In this document: in pieces, positions 34,601 to 42,944 of the stretch
How positions within the stretch are numbered: position 1 is the first letter of the stretch
Layout: every line of letters begins with the position of its first letter
From: Pantoea sp. IMH
GTDB taxonomy: Bacteria; Pseudomonadota; Gammaproteobacteria; Enterobacterales; Enterobacteriaceae
NCBI RefSeq assembly: GCF_000599885.1
Contig: NZ_JFGT01000005.1
Span: forward strand, 1-64,000
Length of the DNA stretch: 64,000 bases
Reading direction: 5' to 3'
Translations under genes and position numbers: made by a program
Notes under the pieces: generated by a model
Told to the model about the DNA's origin: nothing
The model's input: the letters and a program-made list of their open reading frames with translations, nothing else
Database searches by the model: none

Positions 34601-35071
34601 GGCAGCCAGGGCATCAGCTTTGAGCTGCAGGCACGCCCTGCACCACAGGTAGTGGAAACGCAGCTGACCATCGACGGTCAGAAGCTGCATTACTTCAACC
34701 AGATGGCCGACTGGCAGAGCTTCCGCTGGCCGGGAGACACTTACAAACCGGGGACGATGCTGACCTGGACTACGGTCAACGCCGGTGCGCGTCTGTTCGG
34801 GGATTACGGCGGGACCTGGGGCTTTATTCGCTGGCTGGAGCAGGGTAAACGTCAGCAGCTTGACCGCAGCCAGTGGATGATGAGCTTTACCGCCCAGGAC
34901 GGTCGCACATTGCAGTGGGTGCTGCGCTCACAACTCGGAAAAGGTCCGCTGGCGCTGCTGGATCTGCGCGGATTCACGCTGCCGGATCAGATATTCAGTG
35001 TCGACAGCGCGGCCACGGCTCAGGCGCCGATGGCCAGTGCCGGAAACAGTGACATGGATGGAGTTGAATAA
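31652..35071 (+). CDS. tssM: T6SS membrane-complex protein TssM (IcmF/VasK family)
   Basis: 1139 residues from the ATG at 31652, with GGAAAGGA upstream. Two N-terminal helices (about 7-27, 39-60), a cytoplasmic domain, a third helix (about 366-388: TLAWTLMAIIGAWGAGTLLSFAVNRL) and a long periplasmic part ending in the TssM C-terminal domain (SFRWPGDTYKPGTMLTWTTVNAGARLFGDYGGTWGFIRWL). At the place of the Walker A loop it has LLLITGDETAIEQLVPG (about 110-124), without GxxxxGKT, so NTP binding is doubtful. Length is normal. The partner genes tssJ and tssL are absent from the window. Confidence 0.88.
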   Translation: MKKVSKFLGTGLLILLVILLVFFVLAQTTQLPSAGDENIYWYTVAGFVALTALLSTVIFFTLSAQKNSSPVTPDNSKDDNEEKTPDLYDFPALNKHLKARYTLFWRRKVRLLLITGDETAIEQLVPGLQQQQWLEGNRTVLIYGGSLTAEPDKEKYTALRKLRRGRPLDGIVRVMPQLLNLTPQISDNDLRGLEKISELLRYSAPVWLWQLCDSAWSQAKRTEQTVGATFPLRAKADDVIRQLELMLPALRLQGVSQVAENNSHDFLLRLGQHLKDGGIARWAQQLLPWLSVSQQRVPLRGLMFSLPENKSADTLEGTAGAAPTDTEKYFPESQRHALTLPVTWQGIVEDCTRVRGRRVGMAWEQTLAWTLMAIIGAWGAGTLLSFAVNRLQIVSVAQQAHALVEHPSVSDYQLTALHELRNDAGRLQHHIQEGAPWYQRFGLDHNQQLLDAMLPWYGVANNRLIRDPANEALKQKLSVLANSAPNSDQRAALAKPGYDQLKAWLMMARPDKVDGAFYAQTMKDVEPSRTGISTGLWQSLSPDLWAFYIIELPKQPQWKITPDMQLVSQSRQVLLQQIGRRNAESSLYQNMLKSVRRNFADVSLEEMTSGTDARRLFTTEEVVPGMFTRQAWEGGVQQAIEKAANSRRDEIDWVLSDSRKAVSSDLTPEALKARLTQRYFTDFAGSWLGFLNSLRLNPANNIADVTDQLTLMSDVRQSPLIALMNTIAWQGQTGQQSEGLSDSIIKSAKDLIGRQDKPAIDQSASGPQGPLDETFGPLLQLLGKNKGSNVMSADTSLSLQTYLTRITRVRLRLQQVASASDPQEMMQALAQTVFQGKSVDLTDTQQYGSLISASLGEEWSGFGNTLFVQPLTQAWETVLQPSAASLNDKWRRSVVANWHTAFDGRFPFVASKSDASLPMLAEFVRKDSGRIERFLTTELSGVLHKEGSQWVPDKVNSQGLSFNPAFLRAINQLSQLSDILFTDGSQGISFELQARPAPQVVETQLTIDGQKLHYFNQMADWQSFRWPGDTYKPGTMLTWTTVNAGARLFGDYGGTWGFIRWLEQGKRQQLDRSQWMMSFTAQDGRTLQWVLRSQLGKGPLALLDLRGFTLPDQIFSVDSAATAQAPMASAGNSDMDGVE

Positions 35072-35115
35072 TGAGTACTTTGCAGAGTCCCGTCTCTGCC
35101 TTTCTGGGAAACTAA
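35071..35115 (+). pseudogene. Probable 5' remnant of tssA
   Basis: The tssM stop overlaps an ATG (TAATG) that reads MSTLQSPVSAFLGN and then TAA. The coupling and the MSTLQS opening resemble tssA, the gene that follows tssM in enterobacterial T6SS clusters. The rest is gone, so a deletion end probably lies here. The 14 codons alone cannot prove identity. Confidence 0.4.
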
Positions 35116-35320
35116 CATCACTTGTGGCCGCAGGCATCGTTGCGCCCCAAAAACTGGCCTCACCATTAAGAAGGCGCAGAATGAAGGATCGGAAAATCGC
35201 CCGGTATATTGAGCTGTTACAGGATTAACTGAGAACGGCAATGGCCTCTTTAAGAGGGGTTAATTCCCTTCGCGCATTGAACTGCCTGCTGCTCCCGCAG
35301 CATTTTATACTGCCTGTAAT

Positions 35321-35353
35321 AAAAGTGCTTCAACTCTAAGGCACTTTTCCGCC
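35321..35353 (+). terminator. Possible terminator at the T6SS island end
   Basis: AAAAGTGC-12 nt-GCACTTTT followed by CCGCC. It works as an A-stem/T-stem terminator on either strand and would close transcription from tssM. Confidence 0.5.
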
Positions 35354-35870
35354 GCCAGAAAACCCCCGAAACGCCTTCTCCCGTCATCCTCGCCGCGCTT
35401 AATTCGCGCCGCGTTTTTCTTATGACCGTTTTGCGTAAACTGCGCCTTTCTTATATCGCTACGGCAGCATATTCCTCTGCCGGATCAGGTATAAGCAAAG
35501 TGTATCGTTCAAAAATGAGGCACTTAGCGGTCAGCTTCCGGTGTTTTTTTCCGGAGCTTATCGCTGCGCTTTAGCCAGATGGCAGGCTTTTTATGTGGTT
35601 AACGACGATTCCCTCATGCGTTTACCCTGGATTTGGCCAAAAAGCGTTTTTTTTATATTTGCTTGCTGTTTCTCACACTCTGTGTAAATACCTCACAGTT
35701 GTATTGACGTTCACGGCAACAGTTGACAAATTGATGCCTCAGTGAACAAAAGAAGCAGAATTGTCTGATGCTTTTTTACCGCATCCCGACAGCCCTGCTG
35801 ACCACTCGTCACCGATGCCGGAAGGCATTACGTCGGGGCCGCCATAAAAAAAACCAGGCCCCGCGTCAGT

Positions 35871-35896
35871 ACATACAACACAACACCACATCACAA
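35871..35896 (+). promoter_or_regulatory. CA-rich dppA leader, likely GcvB target
   Basis: ACATACAACACAACACCACA just before the ribosome site (TTGGAG) is the kind of CA-rich stretch bound by the GU-rich R1 region of the small RNA GcvB in dppA mRNAs of enterobacteria. The sRNA gene is not in this window. Confidence 0.5.
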
Positions 35897-35909
35897 TTGG
35901 AGCAAAAGC

Positions 35910-37520
35910 ATGCGTATTTCCCTGGCCAAGACAGGAATGCTGAAGGTCGGTCTGAGCCTGATCGCCCTCACCGTTGCCGCTGGCGTCCAGGCTAAAACCC
36001 TGGTGTATTGTTCTGAAGGTTCCCCGGAAGGTTTTAACCCGCAGCTGTTCACCTCCGGCACGACGTATGACGCCAGCTCTGTACCGATCTATAACCGTCT
36101 GGTGGAATTCAAAACCGGCACCACCGAGCTGCAGCCTGGCCTGGCAGAGAAGTGGGACATCAGCGAAGATGGCAAAACTTACACCTTCCACCTGCGTAAA
36201 GGCGTGAAGTGGCAGACCACCAAAGAATTCAAGCCGACCCGTGACTTCAATGCCGACGATGTCGTGTTCTCCTTTGAACGTCAGCTGGACGAAAAGAACA
36301 AATATCACGGCGTCTCTGGCGGCAGCTATGAGTATTTCGAAGGCATGGATATGCCCGCGCTGATCAGCAAAATAGAGAAGGTGGACGATCACACCGTGCG
36401 CTTCGTGCTGACCCGTCCTGAATCGCCGTTCCTGGCTGACCTGGGAATGGATTTCGCCTCGATCATGTCCGCAGAATATGCCGATAATATGCTGAAGGCC
36501 GGTACCCCACAGCAGATCGACCTGAAACCAGTGGGTACAGGCCCGTTCCAGCTGGTGCAGTATCAGAAAGACTCCCGCATCCTGTATAAGGCGTTTGACC
36601 AGTACTGGGGCACCAAACCTAAAATCGATCGCCTGGTCTTCTCCATTACCCCAGACGCGTCCGTGCGCTACGCCAAACTGCAGAAAGGCGAGTGCCACGT
36701 TATGCCTTATCCGAACCCGGCCGATATTGCGCGCATGAAGGAAGATAAAAACATCAACCTGATGCAGATGCCGGGCCTGAACGTTGGCTATCTGTCGTTC
36801 AATACCGAGAAAAAACCCTTAGATAACGTGAAGGTTCGCCAGGCGCTGACCATGGCGGTGAACAAACAGGCGATCATCGATGCCGTCTATCAGGGTGCAG
36901 GCCAGACCGCCAAAAACCTGATCCCGCCAACGATGTGGAGCTATAACGACGCGGTAGAAGACTACGCCTATAACCCGGAGCAGGCGAAGGCGCTGCTGAA
37001 AGAAGCTGGTATGGCTGAAGGCTTCTCTATCGACCTGTGGGCGATGCCGGTACAGCGTCCGTATAACCCGAACGCCCGCCGCATGGCGGAGATGATCCAG
37101 AATGACTGGGCGAAAATCGGCGTGAAAGCCAAAATCGTCACCTACGAGTGGGGCGAGTATCTGAAGCGCGCCAAAGCGGGTGAACACCAGACCGTGATGA
37201 TGGGCTGGACCGGTGATAATGGGGATCCGGATAACTTCTTCGCGACCCTGTTCAGCTGTGCCGCGGCGAAAGATGGTTCCAACTATTCGCGCTGGTGCTA
37301 CAAGCCGTTTGAAGATCTGATCCAGCCAGCCCGTGCTGAAGCAGATCACAACAAACGTATTGAGCATTACAAGCAGGCTCAGGTCGTGATGCATGACCAG
37401 GCACCTGCGCTGATCATCGCGCACTCCACCGTGTATGAGCCAGTCAGCAAGAAAGTGTCGGGCTATGTTGTCGATCCTTTAGGTAAACATCACTTCGAGA
37501 ACGTTGATATTCAGGAATAA
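35910..37520 (+). CDS. dppA: Dipeptide-binding protein DppA
   Basis: 536 residues. Signal peptide MRISLAKTGMLKVGLSLIALTVAAGVQA, then the cluster C (SBP family 5) core: KTLVYCSEGSPEGFNPQLFTSGTTYDASSVPIYNRL, DGKTYTFHLRKGVKWQ, FNADDVVFSFERQLDEKN and GTGPFQLVQYQKDSRI. It captures di- and tripeptides and haem in the periplasm and also serves dipeptide taxis. A structured 257-bp gap separates it from dppB, which usually lets dppA be made in excess. Confidence 0.96.
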   Translation: MRISLAKTGMLKVGLSLIALTVAAGVQAKTLVYCSEGSPEGFNPQLFTSGTTYDASSVPIYNRLVEFKTGTTELQPGLAEKWDISEDGKTYTFHLRKGVKWQTTKEFKPTRDFNADDVVFSFERQLDEKNKYHGVSGGSYEYFEGMDMPALISKIEKVDDHTVRFVLTRPESPFLADLGMDFASIMSAEYADNMLKAGTPQQIDLKPVGTGPFQLVQYQKDSRILYKAFDQYWGTKPKIDRLVFSITPDASVRYAKLQKGECHVMPYPNPADIARMKEDKNINLMQMPGLNVGYLSFNTEKKPLDNVKVRQALTMAVNKQAIIDAVYQGAGQTAKNLIPPTMWSYNDAVEDYAYNPEQAKALLKEAGMAEGFSIDLWAMPVQRPYNPNARRMAEMIQNDWAKIGVKAKIVTYEWGEYLKRAKAGEHQTVMMGWTGDNGDPDNFFATLFSCAAAKDGSNYSRWCYKPFEDLIQPARAEADHNKRIEHYKQAQVVMHDQAPALIIAHSTVYEPVSKKVSGYVVDPLGKHHFENVDIQE

Positions 37521-37562
37521 CCGTGACCGGATGCAGGGTTAACTGACCGACTCGCACGGCGT

Positions 37563-37600
37563 AGCGCCTCGTCCCAGGCGATAAGCGATGGGACGGCGCT
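37563..37600 (+). repeat. Large stem-loop in the dppA-dppB gap
   Basis: AGCGCC-(TC)-GTCCCA pairs with TGGGAC-GGCGCT (12 bp with a 2-nt bulge, 12-nt loop), and outer GACCG/CGGTC flanks extend it. There is no U-run, so it is more a processing or decay barrier than a terminator. A second short stem (CGCCGG / CCGGCG) lies near 37751-37768. Nothing else is seen in 37521-37792. Confidence 0.6.
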
Positions 37601-37792
37601 GATGCGCCCTGTGTGGGGACGGTCACCTGCACCCCGATAAGCGTTTCTGAAGTCATTCATTGAATTCATTCAATAGTTGTTGGGTAAAGGCGCCTTCACC
37701 GGCGTCGCGGGGGAGTTCGCTCTGCCGCAAGATGTGAGCAAATATAATCTCGCCGGTTACGAGCCGGCGGGAACTTAATGAGAATCCGGAAT

Positions 37793-38812
37793 ATGTTGCA
37801 GTTCATACTCCGACGTCTGGGACTTGTCATCCCGACGTTTATTGGTATCACCCTGTTAACCTTCGCGTTTGTGCATATGATCCCGGGTGACCCGGTGCTG
37901 ATTATGGCTGGCGAACGCGGTATCTCTCCTGAACGCCACGCGGAGTTACTGGCCCAGATGGGGCTGGATAAACCACTGTGGCAGCAGTACGTCTCCTACG
38001 TTTACGGCGTGCTGCATGGCGATCTGGGGATCTCCCTGAAAAGCCGCATCCCGGTCTGGGATGAATTTATCCCACGCTTTAAGGCGACGCTTGAACTGGG
38101 CTTCTGCGCGATGATTTTTGCCGTCGCTGTCGGTATTCCAGCGGGCGTGCTGGCTGCGGTAAAGCGGGGCTCGCTGTTTGACCATACCGCCGTGGGCATC
38201 TCACTGACTGGCTACTCCATGCCGATCTTCTGGTGGGGCATGATGCTGATCATGCTGGTTTCCGTGCAGCTTGATCTGACGCCCGTCTCCGGTCGCATCG
38301 GCGATACGGTGTTCCTGGATGACACTCAGCCGCTGACCGGTTTTATGCTGATCGACACCTTATTCTGGGGTGAAGAGGGCGACTTCCACGATGCGGTGAT
38401 GCATATGATCCTCCCCGCCATTGTGCTGGGAACGATCCCGCTGGCTGTGATTGTGCGTATGACCCGCTCCTCCATGCTGGAAGTGCTGGGCGAAGATTAC
38501 ATTCGTACCGCCCGTGCCAAAGGCCTGACGCGTATGCGGGTGATTGTGATTCACGCCCTGCGTAACGCCATGCTGCCCGTGGTGACCGTCATCGGTCTTC
38601 AGGTGGGGACGCTGCTGGCCGGTGCCATCCTGACCGAGACGATATTTTCCTGGCCGGGATTAGGCCGCTGGCTGATCGATGCCCTCCAGCGCCGCGACTA
38701 CCCGGTGGTCCAGGGTGGCGTGCTGATGGTGGCGACGCTGATTATTCTGGTCAACCTGCTGGTTGATGTGCTTTACGGCGTGGTTAACCCGCGCATCCGT
38801 CATAAGAAATAA
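37793..38812 (+). CDS. dppB: Dipeptide ABC transporter permease DppB
   Basis: 339 residues from MLQFILRRLGLVIPTFIGITLLTFAFVHMIPGDP, the family start and length. An ATG 5 codons upstream (37778) has the better GGGA site and may be used. Six membrane segments. The ABC-permease EAA loop EVLGEDYIRTARAKGLTRMRVIVIHALRNAMLPV contacts DppD/DppF. Forms the channel with DppC. Confidence 0.95.
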   Translation: MLQFILRRLGLVIPTFIGITLLTFAFVHMIPGDPVLIMAGERGISPERHAELLAQMGLDKPLWQQYVSYVYGVLHGDLGISLKSRIPVWDEFIPRFKATLELGFCAMIFAVAVGIPAGVLAAVKRGSLFDHTAVGISLTGYSMPIFWWGMMLIMLVSVQLDLTPVSGRIGDTVFLDDTQPLTGFMLIDTLFWGEEGDFHDAVMHMILPAIVLGTIPLAVIVRMTRSSMLEVLGEDYIRTARAKGLTRMRVIVIHALRNAMLPVVTVIGLQVGTLLAGAILTETIFSWPGLGRWLIDALQRRDYPVVQGGVLMVATLIILVNLLVDVLYGVVNPRIRHKK

Positions 38813-38822
38813 GGGGGCCAGG

Positions 38823-39725
38823 ATGTCTTTAGTTGATCCAGGCAGCGTGAGCGCTGCACCCAAGCCTATGACCCCTGTACAGGAGTTCTGGCACTATTTT
38901 AAACGTAACAAAGGTGCCGTTATCGGCCTGGTTTACGTCGTTATCATGTTTTTAATCGCGATTTTCGCGAACTTTATTGCCCCGCACGCGCCATCGGAAC
39001 AGTTCCGTGACGCCCTGCTGCACCCGCCTGTCTGGCAGGAAGGCGGCAGCTGGCAGTACATTCTGGGTACTGATGATGTGGGCCGCGACGTGCTGTCCCG
39101 CCTGATGTACGGCGCACGTCTGTCGCTGCTGGTTGGCTGTATGGTTGTGGTGCTGTCACTGATTCTGGGCGTTATTTTCGGCCTGATCGCCGGCTATGTC
39201 GGCGGCGTGACGGACGCCATTATTATGCGTCTGGTCGACATCATGCTGGCGCTGCCAAGCCTGCTGCTGGCGCTGGTGCTGGTAGCGGTCTTCGGCCCCT
39301 CAATCGTGAACGCTTCTATTGCGCTGACTTTTGTGGCGCTGCCGCACTATATCCGTCTGACCCGCGCCGCGGTGCTGGTGGAAGTGCACCGCGACTACGT
39401 TACCGCGTCAAACGTGGCTGGCGCAGGCGCGCTTCGTCAGATGTTTATCAACATTCTGCCTAACTGCCTTGCACCGCTGATCGTGCAGGCTTCGCTGGGC
39501 TTCTCCAACGCGATTCTGGATATGGCCGCGCTGGGCTTCTTGGGTATGGGGGCGCAACCGCCAACGCCGGAGTGGGGCACCATGCTCTCCGACGTGCTGC
39601 AGTATGCGCAAAGTGCCTGGTGGGTCGTCACCTTCCCTGGTGTCGCGATCCTGCTGACGGTGCTGGCATTTAACCTGATGGGCGACGGTTTGCGTGACGC
39701 CCTCGACCCGAAACTCAAGCAGTAA
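38823..39725 (+). CDS. dppC: Dipeptide ABC transporter permease DppC
   Basis: 300 residues from the ATG at 38823. N-terminal OppC-type helix after [55 protein letters not shown]. Six membrane segments with the coupling loop [28 protein letters not shown], and [17 protein letters not shown] near the end. Starts 10 nt after dppB. Confidence 0.95.
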   Translation: MSLVDPGSVSAAPKPMTPVQEFWHYFKRNKGAVIGLVYVVIMFLIAIFANFIAPHAPSEQFRDALLHPPVWQEGGSWQYILGTDDVGRDVLSRLMYGARLSLLVGCMVVVLSLILGVIFGLIAGYVGGVTDAIIMRLVDIMLALPSLLLALVLVAVFGPSIVNASIALTFVALPHYIRLTRAAVLVEVHRDYVTASNVAGAGALRQMFINILPNCLAPLIVQASLGFSNAILDMAALGFLGMGAQPPTPEWGTMLSDVLQYAQSAWWVVTFPGVAILLTVLAFNLMGDGLRDALDPKLKQ

Positions 39726-39735
39726 GAGGCACCTG

Positions 39736-40722
39736 ATGGCGTTATTAAATGTAGACAAACTGTCGGTGCACTTCGGCGACGAAAAAGCACCGTTCCGTGC
39801 GGTTGACCGCATCAGCTACCAGGTCGAACAGGGCCAGGTGGTGGGCATCGTGGGGGAATCCGGTTCCGGTAAATCGGTCAGCTCGCTGGCGATTATGGGG
39901 CTGATTGATTATCCCGGTAAGGTGATGGCGGAAAACCTGGAGTTTAACCAGCGCGACCTGCAACGCATTTCCGAAAAAGAGCGCCGTCAGCTGGTGGGCT
40001 CGGAAGTGGCGATGATTTTCCAGGATCCGATGACCAGCCTGAACCCGTGCTACACGGTTGGCTACCAGATTATGGAAGCGATCAAAGTGCATCAGGGCGG
40101 CAATAAGCGCACCCGCCGCCAGCGTGCAATCGATCTGCTGAATCAGGTGGGCATTCCCGATCCCGCCTCCCGTCTGGACGTTTATCCGCACCAGCTTTCA
40201 GGTGGGATGAGTCAGCGCGTGATGATCGCGATGGCCATCGCCTGCCGTCCGAAACTGCTGATTGCCGATGAGCCGACGACGGCGCTGGATGTGACCATTC
40301 AGGCGCAGATCATTGAACTGCTGCTGGAGCTTCAGCAGCAGGAGAATATGGCGCTGATCCTGATCACCCACGATCTGGCGCTGGTGGCTGAAGCCGCCCA
40401 GCATATCATCGTAATGTATGCAGGCCAGGTGGTGGAAACCGGCAAAGCGGCTGATATCTTCAAAGCGCCGCGTCACCCTTATACACAGGCACTGCTGCGT
40501 GCGCTGCCGGAGTTTGCCGCAGACAGGGCGCGTCTGGCGTCGCTGCCTGGCGTGGTGCCGGGCAAGTACGACCGCCCGACCGGCTGCCTGCTTAATCCGC
40601 GCTGCCCGTATGCCACCGACCATTGCCGCGCTGTCGAACCTGAATTACGCGATATTCCGGGGCGTCAGTCCAAGTGCCATTATCCTCTGGACGATGCCGG
40701 GAGACCAACTTATGAAGCCTGA
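39736..40722 (+). CDS. dppD: Dipeptide ABC transporter ATPase DppD
   Basis: 328 residues from the ATG at 39736. Walker [10 protein letters not shown]-loop in [12 protein letters not shown], signature LSGGMSQRV, Walker [14 protein letters not shown] and switch His in [10 protein letters not shown]. The C-terminal oligopeptide extension has [35 protein letters not shown], the cysteine pattern that binds an iron-sulfur cluster or zinc in this family. Pairs with DppF. Confidence 0.96.
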   Translation: MALLNVDKLSVHFGDEKAPFRAVDRISYQVEQGQVVGIVGESGSGKSVSSLAIMGLIDYPGKVMAENLEFNQRDLQRISEKERRQLVGSEVAMIFQDPMTSLNPCYTVGYQIMEAIKVHQGGNKRTRRQRAIDLLNQVGIPDPASRLDVYPHQLSGGMSQRVMIAMAIACRPKLLIADEPTTALDVTIQAQIIELLLELQQQENMALILITHDLALVAEAAQHIIVMYAGQVVETGKAADIFKAPRHPYTQALLRALPEFAADRARLASLPGVVPGKYDRPTGCLLNPRCPYATDHCRAVEPELRDIPGRQSKCHYPLDDAGRPTYEA

Positions 40723-41719
40723 ACACGATAACTCGTCCCTGCTGATGCAGGCGATCGATCTGAAAAAACATTATCCGGTGAAGAAAGGGATTTTTGGCCA
40801 GGAGCAGTTGGTGAAAGCGCTGGATGGCGTCTCTTTCAACCTTGAGCGCGGTAAAACGCTGGCGGTGGTGGGCGAGTCAGGCTGTGGAAAATCCACGCTG
40901 GGTCGCCTGCTGACGATGATAGAGACGCCGACGGAAGGTCAGCTCTTTTATCAGGGGCAGGATCTGCTGAAACACGATCCCGAGGCGCAAAAGCTGCGCC
41001 GCCAGAAAATTCAGATCGTTTTCCAGAACCCCTACGGATCGCTTAACCCACGCAAAAAGGTGAGCCAGATCCTGGAAGAGCCGCTGCTGATCAATACCGA
41101 TCTGAGCAAAGCCGGACGCCGGGAAAAAGTGCTGGCGATGATGGCCAAAGTGGGGCTGAAAACGGAGCATTACGATCGCTATCCGCATATGTTCTCCGGC
41201 GGCCAGCGGCAGCGTATCGCCATTGCCCGCGGCCTGATGCTTGACCCGGATGTGCTGATCGCCGATGAGCCGGTTTCCGCGCTGGACGTATCGGTACGCG
41301 CCCAGGTGCTGAACCTGATGATGGATTTGCAGGAAGAGCTGGGCCTCTCCTATGTGTTCATCTCCCACGATCTCTCCGTGGTGGAACATATTGCCGATGA
41401 GGTGATGGTGATGTATCTGGGCCGCTGCGTGGAGCGGGGTACAAAGGAAGCGATTTTTGCCAACCCCCGTCATCCTTACACCCAGGCCCTGCTCTCGGCC
41501 ACGCCGCGTCTGAACCCGGACGATCGGCGTGAGCGGATTAAGCTTACCGGCGAACTGCCAAGCCCGCTGAACCCGCCACCGGGTTGCGCTTTTAACGCGC
41601 GCTGCCGTCGACGCTTTGGTCCCTGTACCCAGCTTCAGCCTCAGCTGAAACAGTATGGCGATCAGCAGATTGCCTGTTTCGCCGTCGATCAGGATGAAGG
41701 AAACCCGGTCAACGTCTGA
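40712..41719 (+). CDS. dppF: Dipeptide ABC transporter ATPase DppF
   Basis: 335 residues from the ATG at 40712, overlapping the dppD end by 11 nt, with GGGAG upstream. Walker [10 protein letters not shown]-loop [16 protein letters not shown], signature [15 protein letters not shown], Walker [14 protein letters not shown], switch His FISHDL. C-terminal Cys cluster [16 protein letters not shown]. Last gene of the dpp operon. Confidence 0.96.
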   Translation: MKPEHDNSSLLMQAIDLKKHYPVKKGIFGQEQLVKALDGVSFNLERGKTLAVVGESGCGKSTLGRLLTMIETPTEGQLFYQGQDLLKHDPEAQKLRRQKIQIVFQNPYGSLNPRKKVSQILEEPLLINTDLSKAGRREKVLAMMAKVGLKTEHYDRYPHMFSGGQRQRIAIARGLMLDPDVLIADEPVSALDVSVRAQVLNLMMDLQEELGLSYVFISHDLSVVEHIADEVMVMYLGRCVERGTKEAIFANPRHPYTQALLSATPRLNPDDRRERIKLTGELPSPLNPPPGCAFNARCRRRFGPCTQLQPQLKQYGDQQIACFAVDQDEGNPVNV

Positions 41720-41734
41720 GTGCGCACTCTCTCT

Positions 41735-41767
41735 CTGGCCCGCCATTAACGGTACGGGCCAGCTTTT
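41735..41767 (+). terminator. Terminator after dppF
   Basis: CTGGCCCG-12 nt-CGGGCCAG followed by CTTTTG, 16 nt after the dppF stop. Confidence 0.7.
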
Positions 41768-42275
41768 GCCGTTGCCTCCCCGCGCGGCAAAGCCCTCACT
41801 TCTGCGCTCAGGCGCCCATTTCATCTTTTAATATAACAATTATCCTGTTAACGCCATCAACTCAGACTGGCTTAAGGACATTTTGGCGCTTTTTTTATCC
41901 TGCTGGCCTCAATATCCATAGAAAGCGTGTGAGTACAGTCTCTTCCGGCGCACTTTTCAGAAATTTGCGAGCAAGGTTGCAGATTGTTTGTTAAGTTTAA
42001 CTTAAGCATTGCCTGAGCGGGGAAATGACGTTAATTCAGTAAGAATTAACAAAAAATAGCGGTCTGAGAGAAATGTGTTAACGCCGCTCTGATAGTGATG
42101 TTAACCCCGGTAATAAGCGCCAAGATTAACGCTTCGGGGCGTCATCGGAATGTTTAATCCTTGAGAGTAAATTATTTACTGAACCTGGCATTTTTAACAC
42201 TAAGATTAATCTGATGAAAATAAAAATTGTATGTTATATTGCCGCGAAATTTCCCCACTCTTCGCGACTGCTTCC
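41768..42275 (+). promoter_or_regulatory. Promoter and leader region of the bcs operon
   Basis: About 500 bp with no gene. CGCCA (41852) and TGGCG (41884) flank a loop and are followed by TTTTTTT, which could end a short RNA. A perfect 15-bp palindrome TTAAGTT-T-AACTTAA lies at 41991-42005. GTTAAC occurs three times (near 41848, 42078, 42110). A -10-like TTATAT at 42234-42239 sits about 40 nt before bcsO and fits a start near 42246. Confidence 0.45.
41991..42005. promoter_or_regulatory. Palindrome upstream of the bcs operon
   Basis: TTAAGTT-T-AACTTAA, perfect 7+1+7 symmetry, about 240 bp before the proposed bcs promoter. A candidate operator for a dimeric regulator; the protein is unknown. 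Confidence 0.4.
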
Positions 42276-42944
42276 ATGAAAAGCTATGACGATCTCCAGC
42301 GTTTTAAAGAAAAAACGCAAACAAACCATATCGAATTCAAGGATATGTCTGAACAGACGAAACATTCAGACGGTGCAGGCTGGGCGATAATCCAGCAGCT
42401 GAAAGAGGAGGGCGCCGGGCATGGCCTGGGCAACGGCCAGCGCGTTGACGTGACGGCTCCCCAGCCCGTAACGGAAGATATTTTCAGAACGGCTGCCGTG
42501 CCTGCGCCAGCGCAGACACGTCAACCCCAGTCTGAGCAGATAACGCCGCCGTCTCAACGCCCGCCTGAGCAGGCCCAGCCGCAGAGCGTAGCCGCTATTC
42601 TCGCGGCGAAACCGGCCGCTCAGCCTGCCGGATCGCTGCTGGAAACGATCTCCGCCTCGTTAAAACCGGCCAGGGCGGATGTGATAACGCCAGCAGAAAC
42701 GGCAGTAACGCCTGCAAAAGAAACCTCTGCGCACCAGGAGGCGTCGCCTTCGCTTTTTACTGCCACCGCCTCGTTCCCGGCGACAGGCTCGCGACCTGTG
42801 GCATCGCCGCTGGCTGCCGCAGTGTCGGCTGAGCAGCCCCGTTTTAAACAGTTATTCAGCGCGACGCCGGACACGCCGCCAGATCTGCTGCCGAAAGAGA
42901 CGCTGCTTCAACCTCTTCTGGAGAGAATTGCCCTATGCCGCTAG
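42276..42944 (+). CDS. bcsO: BcsO, proline-rich cellulose protein with BcsR-like head
   Basis: 222 residues from the ATG at 42276. The ATG at 42231 would lie on the -10 element. No clear Shine-Dalgarno is seen. The first about 50 residues (LQRFKEKTQTNHIEFKDMSEQ....GWAIIQQLKEEG) share the spacing I.F.D.S..(9-10 residues)..W.II..L with BcsR of type II operons. The rest is Pro/Ala/Gln/Thr-rich low complexity, then a short conserved tail (PRFKQLFSATPDTPPDLLPKETLLQPLLERIALCR). BcsO proteins are found in bcsD-type operons beside bcsQ. A role with BcsQ in placing or activating the synthase is inferred. Overlaps bcsQ by 10 nt. Confidence 0.8.
   Translation: MKSYDDLQRFKEKTQTNHIEFKDMSEQTKHSDGAGWAIIQQLKEEGAGHGLGNGQRVDVTAPQPVTEDIFRTAAVPAPAQTRQPQSEQITPPSQRPPEQAQPQSVAAILAAKPAAQPAGSLLETISASLKPARADVITPAETAVTPAKETSAHQEASPSLFTATASFPATGSRPVASPLAAAVSAEQPRFKQLFSATPDTPPDLLPKETLLQPLLERIALCR

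Larger units (their letters stand above)
35116..35909. promoter_or_regulatory. T6SS/dpp junction and dppA promoter region
   Basis: About 800 bp without a gene. It starts with leftovers of the island, then has the stem AAAAGTGC / GCACTTTT at 35321-35348. The strongly AT-rich part (35600-35760) contains TGTGT...CTCACA (a near-CRP match with a 7-nt spacer) and a -35-like TTGACA near 35724. A dppA leader follows with the hairpin CGGGGCC / GGCCCCG (35834-35863). The tail is CA-rich. Confidence 0.5.

Noticed and set aside
34998-35228. 76-codon frame across the tssM end
   Set aside because: Overlaps the tssM 3' end in another frame; no ribosome site; Arg-rich tail without similarity.
35660-35710. 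CRP site before dppA (TGTGT...CTCACA)
   Set aside because: The spacer between half-sites is 7 nt instead of 6, so it was noted but not called.
35739-36698. 319-codon antisense frame over dppA
   Set aside because: Shadow of the dppA reading frame; no promoter or ribosome site.
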